A stretch of DNA of 64,000 nucleotides. Origin: Haemaphysalis longicornis (taxonomy: Eukaryota; Arthropoda; Arachnida; Ixodida; Ixodidae). Numbering within the stretch: position 1 is the first letter of the stretch; every line of letters begins with the position of its first letter. The translations under genes were made by a program, and so were the position numbers. Location of the stretch: the NCBI GenBank assembly GCA_013339765.2, contig JABSTR010000955.1:248001-312000 (forward strand). The letters run 5' to 3'. The notes beneath the pieces are model-generated. The model made no database searches and was not told the DNA's origin. It was given only the letters and a program-made list of their open reading frames with translations. Below are positions 33,299 to 45,483 of the stretch, in pieces.

Positions 33299-36200
33299 AT
33301 GGGAAGAGAAAATATTGTTCAATGGAACTGCAGAGGCCTTCTGAATAATCTTGACGATGTGTGTGTGATTCTGCATGCTAATCAGCCAAGTTTAATGTGT
33401 GTCCAAGAAACACATTTAAATTCCAATCGATCAAATTTCTTTAATAGCTATATGGTATTCAGAAAGGATAGCGTTGGCTGCACACACTCTTCGGGCGGTG
33501 TAGCCATAATAGCCAGGAAATCTCTTGCATGCCACCCTATCACTCTGAACACCATCCTCGAGGCTGTAGCAATACGCACAATAATTTTTAATAGGTTGAT
33601 AGCGGTATGCTCCATATACATTTGTCCTGATTTTGTGCTTTCTAGCTCTGACTTCGAGGCGCTGGTGGACCAGCTGCCCGAACCATACATTCTAACAGGC
33701 GACCTTAATGCTCACAATTTTCTTTGGGGCTCTTCTCGTACGGATGGCCGGGGTCGCCTAATAGAGAAGTTTCTTACATCCTCTGGAGCATGCCTTTTCA
33801 ACAATAAACAGCCTACATATCATAACATAGGACACAACAAATACTCATGTCTTGACTTGGCTATTGGCTCGGCAGTTCTCTTTCCTCTTCTCGAGTGGGG
33901 TGTGGGAACTGACCCATATGGCAGTGACCACTTCCCCACCTCACTTACATATATAGGTAAAGGCCCAAGCAGTTCATCTTCCCATAATAGGTTCAATGAA
34001 GCACGAGCTAATTGGAACACATTTACAGAGACATCGAAACTAAGACACCTACACGTAGATGAAGCCGCACAACTCCTCACGGCGCACATCCTCGACGCCG
34101 CCGAAAAGTCCATTTCCCACGCCTCTGGTGCCCCGCGCAACCAGAGGAGGCCGTGGTGGAATCAGGACTGTAGGCGGGCGCGAGAGGCCCAGAACAAGGC
34201 GTGGGGTATCTTTCGTCGGTACCCCACGTCGGGAAACCTCCTCTTGTTCAAACGGGCCAAGGCGGTAGGAAAACGTGTGCGCCGTGAGGCAAAACGAGAG
34301 AGTTGGCGTTCCTTCATAACATCAATAAACTCCTACACAGACACACGGAAAGTATGGACAAGAATAGGCAAACTCAAAGGACAACAAACACACAGCCTGC
34401 CTCTAGTCAGCACAACAGGGGACACACTCGAAGACCAGGCTGACACCCTCGCACAACACTTCCAACACGTGTCCAGTTCAGCATACTACACAAACACTTT
34501 CATGAAACACAAACAAACGGCCGAAAAGAAGCCTATACTAGATAACAATAGGTCAACATCTTCTTATAACTTAGAGTTTTCACTGCATGAGCTGAGGGCT
34601 GCTTTGAGCACGTGTAAACCCTCAGCTCCAGGCCCAGACAACATCACATACACAATGATACAACACCTGCACGCAGACACTCTTCTAACACTCTTACAGC
34701 TATATAACAAGATATGGCTTTCGGGGCACATTCCAGACGCTTGGAAGGAGACTATAGTTGTAGCTTTCCTGAAGGAGGGAAAGGACACGTCGTCCCCCTC
34801 ATGTTACCGTCCTATTGCCCTGACGAGCTGCCTGTGCAAGCTCTTCGAGAAGATGGTAAATCGCAGGCTCGTGTACTTCCTTGAGTACAATGGTCTTCTC
34901 GAGAGAGCCAGGCAGGCTTCAGGGTGGGGCGATCGACGAACGATCAACTGGTAGCTCTTGACTCGTACATCAAGGATGCCTTCGCGCATAAGCAGTATTG
35001 TTTAACTGTGTTTTTCGACCTTGAGAAGGCATACGACACCGCTTGGCGTTATGGGATCCTTAGTGACCTGAAGTCATTCGCTGTTTCGGGTAACATGTTG
35101 AACACTCTTGTTAGTTACTTGTCAGACAGAACGTTTCGAGTAAGAGTTGGTTGTGCACTCTCAAGGGTTCACGTGCAAGAAAATGGCGTGCCACAAGGTG
35201 GCGTGTTGAGCTGCACTATCTTCATAGTAAAAATGAACTCTCTTGGTAAGGCACTGCAACCTACAATCTCTTATTCCATGTATGTAGATGACGTCCAGAT
35301 ATCCTATAAATCATGCAATATGTCAATCTGCGAACGTCAAGTCCAGCTTGGTGTAAAGAAACTTGCCGGCTGGGCAGACAAGAATGGTTTTAAATTGAAT
35401 CCTGTAAAAAGCTCAATGCGTTGTGTTCACCAGGAAGCGCGGGGTCCATATGGACCCAGACATTACTCTTAATGGCGTGTCGCTTCCTGTGAACAAGGAG
35501 CACAAGTTTTTAGGTGTGGTGTTTGACCACAAACTCACATTCATTCCCCACATCAAGGAACTTAAGCATAAATGTCTCAAAACAATGAATATCCTTAAGG
35601 TTCTCTCCCACCAATCCTATGGTTCCGATAAAGAACTCCTGCTGCGCTTGTATACTGCTTTGGTTGGCTCTCGTTTGGACTATGGCAGCGTGGTGTATGG
35701 GTCGGCGAGTAAAACAGCGTTACGAATGCTTGGCCCAGTGCTACACTTGGGACTTCGTCTCGCCTCGGGTGCTTTTCGCACTAGCCCTGTCGAGAGTCTG
35801 TATGTCGCGTGTGATAAGTGGAGCCTTGAGAACCAACGAACGTACATGGACTTGCTTTATGCTTTTAAAATTTCATCACTGAATAATCATCCTTTTTATC
35901 CTGTCTTTAACGATACATCAACATCTCTGCTCTTTGTAAATCGCCCATCCGTTCCTCTGCCCTTTTCACTTAGAGTGAGAGAGCGAGCCTCGGATTTCAG
36001 TGCTTCGTTGTTAGATGTATACAGGTCACCCTTTTCAAACAGTTTACCGCCTTGGCAAGTTCGCCCTGTGTCTTGCGACCTTTCTTTTATGAGACTTGAC
36101 AAAATCGGGTACCACGAGCTGCAATACTGCAGCACTTTCTGTCTTTGCAGTTTAAATACACATGTGCAGAATTTTATAGTGACGCTTCTAAAACCTCCAC

Positions 36201-37011
36201 TATGGTGTCGTGTGCTGCTCATGGTCCAAATTTCAATGCAGCCAGAACCATGAGCGTGCACACAACAATTTTTTCAGCAGAAGCGTATGGAATTTTACTG
36301 ATTGTACGACACATTCTTGAAAATCAAATTCCCAATTCCATCATCTATACAGATTCTTTGGGTGTTGTTCGCGCACTGTCATCGCACAAGCCCCCCAAAA
36401 ACCACATAGTTAATCTTGTATTCAGCACTATCATGTCCGTGTATGCACAAAAGCATGAGCTGGTCCTCTGCTGGGTCCCAGGACACGCAGGGATCGCTGG
36501 GGACGAGTTGGCAGACGAGAGGGCTGCTGCTGCTGCACTCAGGAACACTGTGGACATTACAACGATACCCTACACAGACCTCAAGCCACACATAAGACAA
36601 CACCTGCGCAGAACATGGCAAACACACTGGGATGAACAGACAGACAACAAACTACATGTAATAAAGCCACACTTGGGACGGTACACAGCTGACTCACACA
36701 ACAGACACGCGGAAGTCGCCTTGGGTAGGCTGCGGATAGGGCACACCCATGCAACGCACTCGTATCTGCTGACGGGATCTTCTAGACCCCAGTGCAGCAG
36801 GTGCGGAGAGGCCCTATCCGTAGTGCACATACTAATCGCATGCAAGGCACTTCACACAACACGACACAAACACTTCAGAGAACTCTACAGACAACATATT
36901 CCCCTACATCCATCGTTTTTTCTAGGTGACGATGCCATTGTTTCCGTGAAACGTGTGTTTGAGTATTTGTCAGACGTCAAGTTTTTAAACCTCATTTCCT
37001 ATCACGCATAA
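33299..37011 (+). pseudogene. Young LINE ORF2: endonuclease, RT, RNase H
   Basis: It starts ATG 33299, 34 bases after ORF1. Endonuclease: VQWNCRGLLNN, CVQETHL, LTGDLNAHNFLWGSS, LDLAIGS, GSDHFP. RT: ALSTCKPSAPGPDNITY, YRPIALTSCLCKLFEKMVNRRL, FFDLEKAYDTAWR, GVPQGGVLSC, MYVDDVQISY (catalytic pair intact), EHKFLGVVFDHKL. RNase H: EFYSDASK, SAEAYGI, IIYTDSLGVV, WVPGHAGIAGDELADERA (all four acidic positions). A C-terminal CSRCGEALSVVHILIAC knuckle and stop at 37009-37011 complete it. Single-base shifts near 34910, 35430 and 36140 break the frame; no internal stop codon is otherwise needed. It would nick DNA and prime reverse transcription at the target. Confidence 0.9.
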
Positions 37012-37180
37012 TGAAATCTGGCCCTATACACCAGCCATGCTCATTGTCGTTTTGTGATTTTACTTTTGTTTTTGCTGACTTTACTTAGTGTTTAAGGTTT
37101 CACTCCTCATATATGACTATTGTTTTGGCGCTCTTTGCCCCAGTTGGCCTTGCGCCATAAACATCCAACCATCATCATCA
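37012..37180 (+). other. 3' UTR and (CAT)n tail of the young LINE
   Basis: About 170 bp, ending GCCATAAACATCC and ATCATCATCA directly against the target duplication at 37181. It has no poly-A; the tail is a trinucleotide repeat like that of the LINE ending at 6929. Confidence 0.8.
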
Positions 37181-37190
37181 TTTATGAAGT

Positions 37191-39250
37191 AGCTATAGGC
37201 TGATTGCGTTGACGAGCTGCTTGTGTCAGCTGTTTGAAAAAATGATTAACAGACGTTTAGTGTACTTTTTAGAATATCATGGAATTTTAGACTATGCCCA
37301 GGCAGGCTTTCGGTCAGAAAGGTGCACAACTGACAGTCTCGTGGCCTTTGAGACTTATGCAAGGGATGCATTTTTACTTAAGCAACACTGCATGACTCTC
37401 TTCTTCGACATGGAAAAAGCGTATGGCACTGCATGGCGTCATGGCATCTTACTTGATCTCTGCTCGTTTGGAATTAGCGGCAATATGCTAAATATTATAC
37501 AGGACTATCTTTCGCACATGACATATCGCGTGCGGCTTGACAATGGTTTATCGAGTGTGTATACTCAAGAATATGGTGTACCCCAAGGAGGTGTTTTGAG
37601 ATGCTCACTCTTTATTGTCTTAATGAACTCTTTAGGGAAAGTTTTGCCCTGCTCACTCTCTTATTCTGTTTATTTGGATAACATTCAGGTAAGTTTTAAA
37701 TCATGCTGCTATACGGCCATCTGTGAGAGACAAATTCAGCTAAGAGTGAACAGCTTCTCGAGATGGGCAAATGAGAATGGTTTTAAGTTAAATGGAGGCA
37801 AGAGCACCTGTGTGCTGTTTTCTAAGCTGCGAGGCGTGCGGCCGGACCCATGTGTGTGTCTTGATGGAAGAATCATTCCAGTAAAGAAAGAGCATGAATT
37901 TTTGGGTGTGCGGCTGGATGACAAATTATCTTTCATACCGCACATAAAAAAAAACTACGATTAAAATGTTTAAAAGCACTGAACATTCTTAAGATTCTCT
38001 CTCGTCAATCGTATGGCATAGATAGGTCATGCCTATTGAAAATCTTCAACAGCCTTATCAGATCGATGCTTGATTATGGTAGTGTGGTGTATCAGTCAGC
38101 CCCAAAGGCTGCGCTAAAACTGCTAGATCCTGTTTATCATCTAGGCCTGCGATTGGCAACTGGTCGTTTCCGTACCAGCCAAATATAAAGCTTTTATGTT
38201 CAATCAAATATGTGGTCACTGGAAAATCAGCGGGCCTATATAGCACAGCCTTGCTATAAACAGTAAAAACAACCTGAATCTTAAGGCATCAATCGACCGT
38301 CTGAATACTTGTCACATCCACTGTATCTTTATTCCACAAAAGGCCCTCACTTCCACAGCCTTACACGATCACCGTAAACACTCTAGCATCCAACATGGAG
38401 ATTTTTTTCCAAGACATCTACAAAACCACTGTCTGATTTTATAGCCCCTTGGAAGCTAGCGCTGGTGGTATGTGACACGTCCTTTACAAAAACAAACAAA
38501 AACAAAGCACCTTGTGCCTTGATCCGTCAACATTTCTTAACCCTTCAGCACCAATATAAATGTACAGTGTTCTACACAGATGCCCCCAAAACAAACTCTG
38601 CAGTATCATGTGCTGTGCATAGACCGAACTTCTCCGTTTCAAAAACGCTAAACCCTAACACCAGCATTTTCACAGGTGGAGCCGAAGGTATTACGATAGC
38701 TAAAGAACACATAATACAAAATAAAATAGTTTGCTCAGTCATATACGCTGATTCGCTGAGTAGTGAGCGAAGCCCCATAAGAATGCAGTGTTCAACTCGC
38801 TCAAAAACGCTATTATGTCAGCGTACTCTATGGGGCTCAAAATCATAGTCTGGTTGGTTCCCGGCCATTGTGGAATAGCGGGAAACGAGGCTGCTGATAG
38901 GGACATTTGTCAGTGGCTTACTGTGACCGGAAATCGCTCATAAAAAGAAAACTCCTGGAACGCTGACAGAAACACTGGGACACGCAAACGGAAAACAAAC
39001 TTCATGCAGTTAAACTACAAATAGGTAAACACATAACAGAAAAACTACGCAGGTCTGTAGAAGTTGCTTTTGTCGTTTAAGAATAGGGCACACACATGGC
39101 ACACATGGATACCTTTTGAACAGAACACCGCGGCCAAGATGTGATAAATGTGGAGGATTTCTCTCTGTACCGCAGAACACCGCGGCCAAGATGTGATAAA
39201 TGTGGAGGATTTCTCTCTGTACTCCATATCACGTACCAAAGAACCATACA
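37191..39250 (+). pseudogene. LINE copy B ORF2, fourth piece (RT and RNase H), catalytic motif lost
   Basis: It resumes with YRLIALTSCLCQLFEKMINRRLVYFLEYHGI and continues openly to 37964: FFDMEKAYGTAWRHG, GVPQGGVLRCSLF, SVYLDNIQVSF, FLGVRLDDKLSFIPHIKK. The catalytic YxDD is YLDN, so the second Asp is gone. Beyond 37965 the thumb and RNase H are present in several frames (VFYTDAPKTNSAVSCAVHRPNF, GGAEGITIAKEHI, IYADSL, WLVPGHCGIAGNEAADRD-like). The C-terminal knuckle RPRCDKCGGFLSVLHI is duplicated by a 52-bp tandem repeat. It aligns with 34810-36840 of the young copy and is clearly older. Confidence 0.85.
39121..39224 (+). repeat. 52-bp tandem duplication
   Basis: Two successive copies (39121-39172 and 39173-39224) of a segment containing CCGCGGCCAAGATGTGATAA within LINE copy B. 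The length is not a multiple of three, so it shifts the frame. Confidence 0.85.
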
Positions 39251-39254
39251 AAAC

Positions 39255-39660
39255 TACCGACTAGAGCGACAGCATTACCCCCCCCCAGCGCACAAACAAC
39301 TCCCGAGAGAGCTGGAGTGGCTCCTCTGTTCCCTTCAAAGGAACACTTTCGCCCACCCCACCAGAAGTCACATTTTGGCTCCTACCTGTTTCCCCCCGCA
39401 GTGCCGCTTCTGCGAGGCCGCCGTGACACTCTATTACATTGTAGCGACCAAGCCCCGCTTCTCCGCCCCAATCCCTATCCCAGCCATGAGCTTTGGGAGA
39501 GAGCCTTGGCCAGCTTCACCCTTTAGGATCAGCGCCAGCTGGTCGGGAGGGCTGTGGACGCGGCCCGAGCTCAAGGTGTCCTGGACTAAGAAAACAAACC
39601 CGAAGACTCCATTTTATTTTTTTCTCAAAAAAGAATGTTTATTCTCTCTCGCTCTCGCTG
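39255..39660 (+). pseudogene. I-type LINE ORF2 C-terminal fragment
   Basis: Readable blocks are LQRNTFAHPTRSHILAPTCF, CRFCEAAVTLYYIVA (zinc-finger-like, cf. CRWCSERAN of the LINE at 6640) and, in another frame, QLVGRAVDAARAQGVLD with a stop. It is a short 5'-truncated copy whose tail runs into T-rich and (CTCT)n sequence around 39600-39660. Confidence 0.6.
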
Positions 39661-40269
39661 TCCTGTGTACAGAAAGGAAAAGACAGGCAGAAGAGGCAGG
39701 TGTCCAGGTGCGACCGAATTTGGCATCCCAAGAGCCGCTGGGATAGCGAGTGTCCGTCTTCCTGAGGTGTTCTTCGATAGTTACAAAGAAGCCTCGCTAA
39801 ACGCATAGGCATACTGCCCACCTGATGCTTTTAAAGCAAATCTTTGTTACTTTCGTCCAGCGATTTCGTGGAGGATGCGCAAATGACCTTTTGACCGGAA
39901 ACACGCCCCCGGCGACACACTCCTCGAAGCGCATCGCGTAATTCGCCGGGCCCGCTGTTGGCGCCTGCGGGCGCCGACAGCGGTCGCCACTACCGCTGGG
40001 GCCGAGGCAGCCAACCACCCCCGCAGCCTCCCATGCATGCGGCGCTGGGTCGTTTCGGGAAACGTGACTGGTCTCGCACCGTCGAAGAGGAACGGTGCGT
40101 TCGCCATGAATGAACGCCGCGTTCGCCCGGCCTTCTCCTTTGAGCGTTGCACAGAACCGAACTGTTTTGAGACGTGGTCGGCAATACAGTTAAATCAAAG
40201 GTTAACCAACCGAAACCAAGACTCAACCTGCAGACTAAGCCAAGCTTTGGCCTTCCACATACAAGGTCA
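39661..40269. other. No recognised gene
   Basis: GC-rich around 39900-40100 (GGCGCCTGCGGGCGCC palindrome near 39960). I recognise no gene or repeat family. The Gypsy integrase frame to the right ends at about 40290. Confidence 0.35.
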
Positions 40270-41145
40270 GCGAGGCTCAGCCACAGCCATTTTTTCATAC
40301 CATCCTTGATGGCCCGAACGGCCGTTTTCTGCTAGACCGTTTGATTTATGTTGGTAAGGTGCCGTACGCAAATGTTTGACGTTGTTTCCAGCCAGAAACT
40401 TGGCAAATTCGTCGGGAGTATACTGGGTTCCATTGTCGCTTACCACCGTTCTGGGTATACCTAACCGGTTGAAGATCTTGCGGGGCGCCGTGATAGTAGC
40501 ATCGGCCGTGGCGTGCAGCATGGTGATTGCCTCTATGCAGTTAGTGTGCGAATTTACCACCACCATAATCATCACTTCGTTCAGTGGCCCTGCAAAATCA
40601 ACATCCCGTGACCAGGTCTCCTGAGTTATCGGCAAGTTAACAGGTGGCTTCACCGGTGGCATAGGCTTAGATTGTACACACGTGGGACAATTAATCGGCA
40701 ATTGTTCGATGTCACAATCCAATCTTGGCCACCAGGCACTCGTGCGAGCGCCTGCCTTCATTGCAGAGGCTTCCTGGTGCGTCTTGTGAAGCTATTCCAG
40801 CATGTGTTCTCGTGCAGCAGCAGGCACGACGACCCGATGGCTCCAATAAAGGACCATGGACACCACCGTCAGGTACAACTTCCTTGACAGGTACCGTTGC
40901 AAGCGCGGATCGGATCCTTCCGGTCACGTGGCCAGCCATTAAGTATAAACATTCGAATTGTCTTGAGTAGCTCGTCTTTTGAAGTCATCTGCCGGAGCAC
41001 CTATGACGAAAGATGCGTGTTGTCAAATTGTTGCAACAAATGCACGTACTCGGGAAGTTCCTGCGTGACTTCCTTAGGGGTGTTCAACGGAAGTCGACTG
41101 CGGGCGTCCGCGTTTTGGTTGTCAGGACAAGGCTTGTACTCGATC
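40270..41145 (-). pseudogene. Gypsy A: RNase H end and integrase (truncated)
   Basis: On the minus strand this starts with the RNase H/connector (YKPCPDNQNADA, near 41130). Next comes the integrase zinc-binding HHCC region (CPTCVQSKPMPPVKPP near 40690) and the catalytic core: WSRDVDFAGPLNE (first Asp), IPRTVVSDNGTQYTPDEFAKF (second Asp). The third catalytic Glu falls in LAENGRSG-like sequence after a shift. The frame fades at about 40290, so the C-terminal part and 3' LTR are missing. Integrase would insert the cDNA into the genome. It is continuous with 45476 once the hAT-like insert is removed. Confidence 0.8.
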
Positions 41146-41249
41146 CAGGCGCGTAGCCAGGATTTTTTTTCGGGGGGGGGGGGCGTTGAAGTTGTTCTCA
41201 AGCCCCCCCCCCCCCCTCTGACAGAACAAAAATCGCGGTAGTTTATAAG

Positions 41250-44200
41250 CGTACCTAAAGGCTAAGACAAAATACATGGTTGGTTCATTAAATAGACTCC
41301 ATTGTCCGGATAGCAATGATACCAATCTTATCGCAAGCTTCAAAGGGATAGTCGAGATATTAAAGAAAACCTACGTCTTAGTGCTGGCCTAAACTACATC
41401 ACTGCTGCCGATATTACGTCACTGAAGCGCGAAATTTGCAAATTTTTTATGTGTTGCTTTGCGTCGGTTGAAAAACATCTTCTGTGACTGGAATGGAGCT
41501 CAGTCACCAAAGGCTAGTTCTTTAAATTTAACAAGGTTGTATTCTGTCTTCAAATGGGCTGTGTAAGGTCTTGCTCAGATATTGGTGTTGATTATGATGG
41601 TATTTTAGTGCCAGGTGAAGTTGTAAACGGGGAAAAAATCCGCAGACCACGTGGTGCAAATCTGCGCCAGTGATACGGGACGTATACTGCACGCACGGGC
41701 ACCTTGTGCAAACATATTGCATTGAATGACCATAGTTTAATGTGATTACTTGCTTTATATCAAAGTGTGTGGTATTATGAGTGCGACATCCGCAATAAAA
41801 CGGCTAGGCCTTAAGAATGAGTTTTTTTAGTTGCTGTTGTCTAAAATGCGGAAGAAAATTTTTTGTATATGAGCATTTTGCGCCCGTACAGCAGCTTTCA
41901 GTGCAAGGCCAATGGAGCTCATTTTGGGCAGCCCACATCGAATCTATGCACTTACGTTATGTGTAGCGCTGGTCTGATTGCACGAACATGGTAGGACTAA
42001 GCCCTCACGCAAAGCGGAATAATTCAGCCATCGGTATTGCCAAGCCTTGTCAGTTGAAATTTTCGCTTCCGTTCTGATTCTGTGACGCAGTCCACCTCGT
42101 AGCTTCCAGAGACGCTGGGCGGACATGAAAATCTGGTGCTTTGTAACAACATCAATCTGGTTAACATTTCCGTACAGCCCAACTGTAGACTCTGCTGTAA
42201 TGAGCTCCCCCTTGGTGTTTTAAAATGCTTGCATTATTCTCTGTCAAGTTTTCAATGCTTCGTGCATAAATGTCCTATAGTCTGCCTGAAGGCGGTTGCT
42301 ATCCAGCAACTTTTTTGGCGCGGCCATCCCCTTTAGTTGTAGGTACCACTCCTGGATAAGGTAGAGCAAGTCACTGCAAATTTCACTGTTCAATGCTATA
42401 TAGAACTTTAAATTTAGCAAGAACAAATATTAATGCAAAGACGGCGTTGTCTGAACATAGTGTTGCGGTTGGTCATGTTCTACGCAAGTTGAGCAAGATC
42501 TTGCTGCGTGTGAAATTTCGTAGTGAGATCTGAGGAAAGAATTATAATGAGGTCCTACCATTCTGGTTTGTAACATTAATGAAAGAACATACTTTTTAGA
42601 GGACGCGTGCGCTGTTTTGTTCAGCCGAGTACGCACTGTCGGTTTTAAAGCTAAACGATAAAACAGCATGGACGGGAATGTATAGGGCGCATAGGAATTT
42701 TGTGGTTTTCGTTAGCGACACGGGAAATGGAAACTATGTTGGGAAGCTCCTTGGTCCACCAGAAAACGGAGCATGTTGTACAGAGCCAGCATGACCTTCG
42801 GGCGTGGGTCGATGCTCGAAACAAGTTAGCATTTTGTTGCCTGCAGTGCACCAAGAAAACATGCGTAAGGGCATGGCCCCGCGTACATAAATGTTACAGA
42901 CTACTGTGTTTCAGCCCGAAACGGACAGTAATAGTAGCGTTAGGCACTCGATCGCTTGGTTGACAGCGACCGTGATGTTCAAACTGAAGCATGGTTTCAG
43001 GCTACGACATAATATATTGGCAAAAAATTGCAAAGTTTGCGGAGATAATTCCTGTTTACGGTGATGATTCCTCGGTCATTTTGGTTACTTAAGTAATGCT
43101 GACTGTTGCTCAAAATCCAGGCAGAATCACATCAGCGCGCACCCGTATGTGGGGGAAGGGGGAGGGGGGGAGCGCGGAAGTTTGCGGGTGTTCTTGTGGT
43201 CTGTAGCCTGTTTTTTTTAAATGACTACATCCGTCCGTCATGCCAAATCGATTGAGCATTGAAAGAACGATACTCTTGAGCCCACAAAACTTCACAGAAA
43301 GGCCAGAAAGAGGGCAAGGAAAATTCTTCTAGAAAGGCACGTTCGTTTCTTCGCCACCAGTACGAAGGCCCTTCACTTGCGCACACTGCTATGATGATTT
43401 AAAATTGGGTGTAGCAGTGGATGCACCCGTCGGTATGCAACGGGGCAACAAAAGTCGCGATGACGGGCACACCATGCAACAGCGGCTACGTTACATGGAG
43501 TCGCATGCCTGTAAATGAAGCAAACTACTAGAACTGCAGCGAGAACAAATATATATTTTAACTCTTCATGTACTTTAACTCTTCGTGTACTTCATGGACA
43601 GCGGTAACTCTTCGTGTACGTAAAGCTGTCACTGAGAAACCCTCGCCAAATTTGTGCATCATGGATATTCAGGCGGATACGAGTTGAATTTACGTTTTCC
43701 CTCGTTCAATTACCTATCCGCTTCATCGTGGGCGCTCCTTTCAACAACCAATTCAAACGCAAATATTGCATTTGAAATAAAATAAGATACAAATTTTTTG
43801 GCTCGCAGACATAAAGGTACTGTGACATGGTGTAAATATTAGGAAGCGATTATTTAAATCTTAAAGGACTGCAGGGATAACGCAAGGATAAATCAATGGT
43901 CAGGGGAACAAAATGACTTACAATTGGGGTCTCTGTTGTGCGTTGGCACTTCGTAAAGCCAGGGCGCTGCTGTCCTTGCGCCGTTCTGTCATATCGCCGT
44001 TGTGACTCCGGCCCCTGAATATACACTGCTCTGGGCAGCCGCCGCCCAGGGAAAAAGCGACCGTGGACGCAATGGAGCGGCTTTAGTTGTGACCGAGGGA
44101 GGTCGAACATGGCCATCGGGTATTTGTTACTGTCGCGACCGCCGTCTGCGGGGCTGGTGACCGTCGTGCCTTCACGTTTAGGATTAAGTCGGGAACTCGG

Positions 44201-45140
44201 GCGGCGAGCCGCATCATGCCTCAGCACCGCTTTCAGAAGGGGACACGCAGTGCGTGCAAGCTGAGACCAAGGAATTATCCCATGTCAACACCCTCCCTGG
44301 CTCCACAGAAACGTGAAAACGAAAGAAGGAAGGGAGGACGCACGGAAGAAGGGCATACTTTGCCGCATCCAGCTAAAGCACACATTTCGCCCAATACCCT
44401 GACCCATCGCTTTCTTCAGTTAACTTGCAGGAGTATTGACTGTCTGCCACCGCCGCTTGCACGTGGTTCTGCTTACACACACAAAGATATTTTCCCTTAC
44501 CCGCCTTCACCCATCAATGGCTGGTGGTCTTCCTTTTTCTACGCTTCCAGTTTCCTTGCTTCCCCGGCCATACCGTGATGAGTCAATCTCCTGTGCTGAG
44601 AACGACTCAGCCGGCCAATTATTCTTTGTGTGGCGACATGCCTCACACAAAGGGACACAACGCACGCCTTTAGCGTCCCGTGGGCTGAGCTTACCCGAAG
44701 GCGCCATCGCTTTTGGAGCTGCACCCCTCCGCAATTATCCTGACGCGGGCGCTTCGTTTGTGTAAGCACCGATGCGTTAGGACAGGTATTGAGTCGTGAA
44801 TGCTTTTAATAGTGGCACGTCCGAAGGTTGTGCGCCTTTATTCACAGGCGACGTACTAGGCATAACTAAAGCCCCTGTATTTATAGGGCTGCAAGCATAA
44901 CAGGCAGCACGGCGCGGGCAGGAAAATTTTCGGGGAGGTGGTGGGGGCTGAAGCCCGGTCAATCCCCCTGGCTACGCCGCGTGCCTTCAGGTGACTCATC
45001 CACGTAAACCCCGGCAGAGACCTTGCGAGGAATTTTTCCCAGGCCCGTGTTGGCCGATCAACAAGGCTTGTACCGAGTGTACTAGTCGGGCTAGAGGGGC
45101 GAAACGCGCCGCGGAAGGGAGCAAGCACTTTGCCTCCAGT
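41250..45140. other. Interior of the hAT-like element: no recognised gene
   Basis: About 3.9 kb, AT-rich for 41250-43860 and mixed thereafter. A minus-strand open stretch at 43850-44227 ends in TTGTAAGTC, but I recognise no family. A (CT)n and G-rich tract lies at about 43150-43170. Confidence 0.4.
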
Positions 45141-45147
45141 CTTTTTT

Positions 45148-45420
45148 TTTAAGTGCGAATGCACTTCTTAAGCGAGCCTGAATCGTCCGCCGCCGTAGTC
45201 CGCATAGCAACAGCTGCGGGTGCGCGCGCTCCTCGTCTTCCTCCTCGTCTTCCCTAGCAACGGGGGGAGATGGGCGCGCGCTACTCTCCTCCTCCTCTCT
45301 CCGCTCAGTGACTGCGGGTGTTGGGCGCCTCCTCTCCACTTCGGGCGGGAGAGCTCTCGCTCGCGTAGCGGGCGCTCCGCATTCCGACGCGTGAGGGCGC
45401 TCGTGTAGCCCTCGCTACCC
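45148..45420 (-). mobile_element. Hairpin-ended modular element, copy 4 (5'-truncated)
   Basis: On the minus strand this has the 3' stem-loop AAGTGC-ATTC-GCACTT followed by an A run, preceded by the same interior as copy 1 (GCTCGCTTAAGAAG side, CAACACCCGCAGTCACTGAG). The 5' hairpin module is missing. It lies just inside the right end of the hAT-like element. Confidence 0.65.
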
Positions 45421-45483
45421 TCGGGGGGGGGGGGTTTGAACCCCCAAACCCCCCCCCCCCTTGGCTACGCCACTGACTCGATC

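Larger units (their letters stand above)
31633..37180 (+). mobile_element. Full-length LINE (I-type with RNase H), young copy, 5548 bp
   Basis: A complete element lies between perfect 10-bp duplications (TTTATGAAGT). It starts with a perfect hairpin GCCCCG-CA-CGGGGC (31633-31646), then has a 5' UTR of about 270 bp, ORF1, ORF2 with endonuclease, RT and RNase H, and a short 3' UTR ending CCATCATCATCA. It inserted into the RT coding region of an older copy of its own family. The frames are broken only by about five single-base shifts, with catalytic motifs intact, so this copy is recent or the shifts are consensus errors. Confidence 0.9.
41146..45475. mobile_element. hAT-like element, 4330 bp, with 8-bp TSD, composite interior
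   Basis: Left end CAGGCGCGTAGCCAGG and inverted right end CAGTGGCGTAGCCAAGG are imperfect inverted repeats, followed at each side by G/C homopolymers and a TTTTTTTTCGGGG motif. Flanking ACTCGATC occurs at both sides (41138-41145, 45476-45483). Removing the insert restores the Gypsy A RNase H frame (HQYKIE then YKPCPDNQNADA). A second terminal-like sequence (GGCTACGCC near 44977) and a hairpin-ended element lie inside. No transposase was recognised, so it is non-autonomous or composite. Confidence 0.8.

Noticed and set aside
43850..44227. Minus-strand exon ending in TTGTAAGT
   Set aside because: A plausible donor but no recognisable protein, no acceptor, and it lies inside a hAT-like element.
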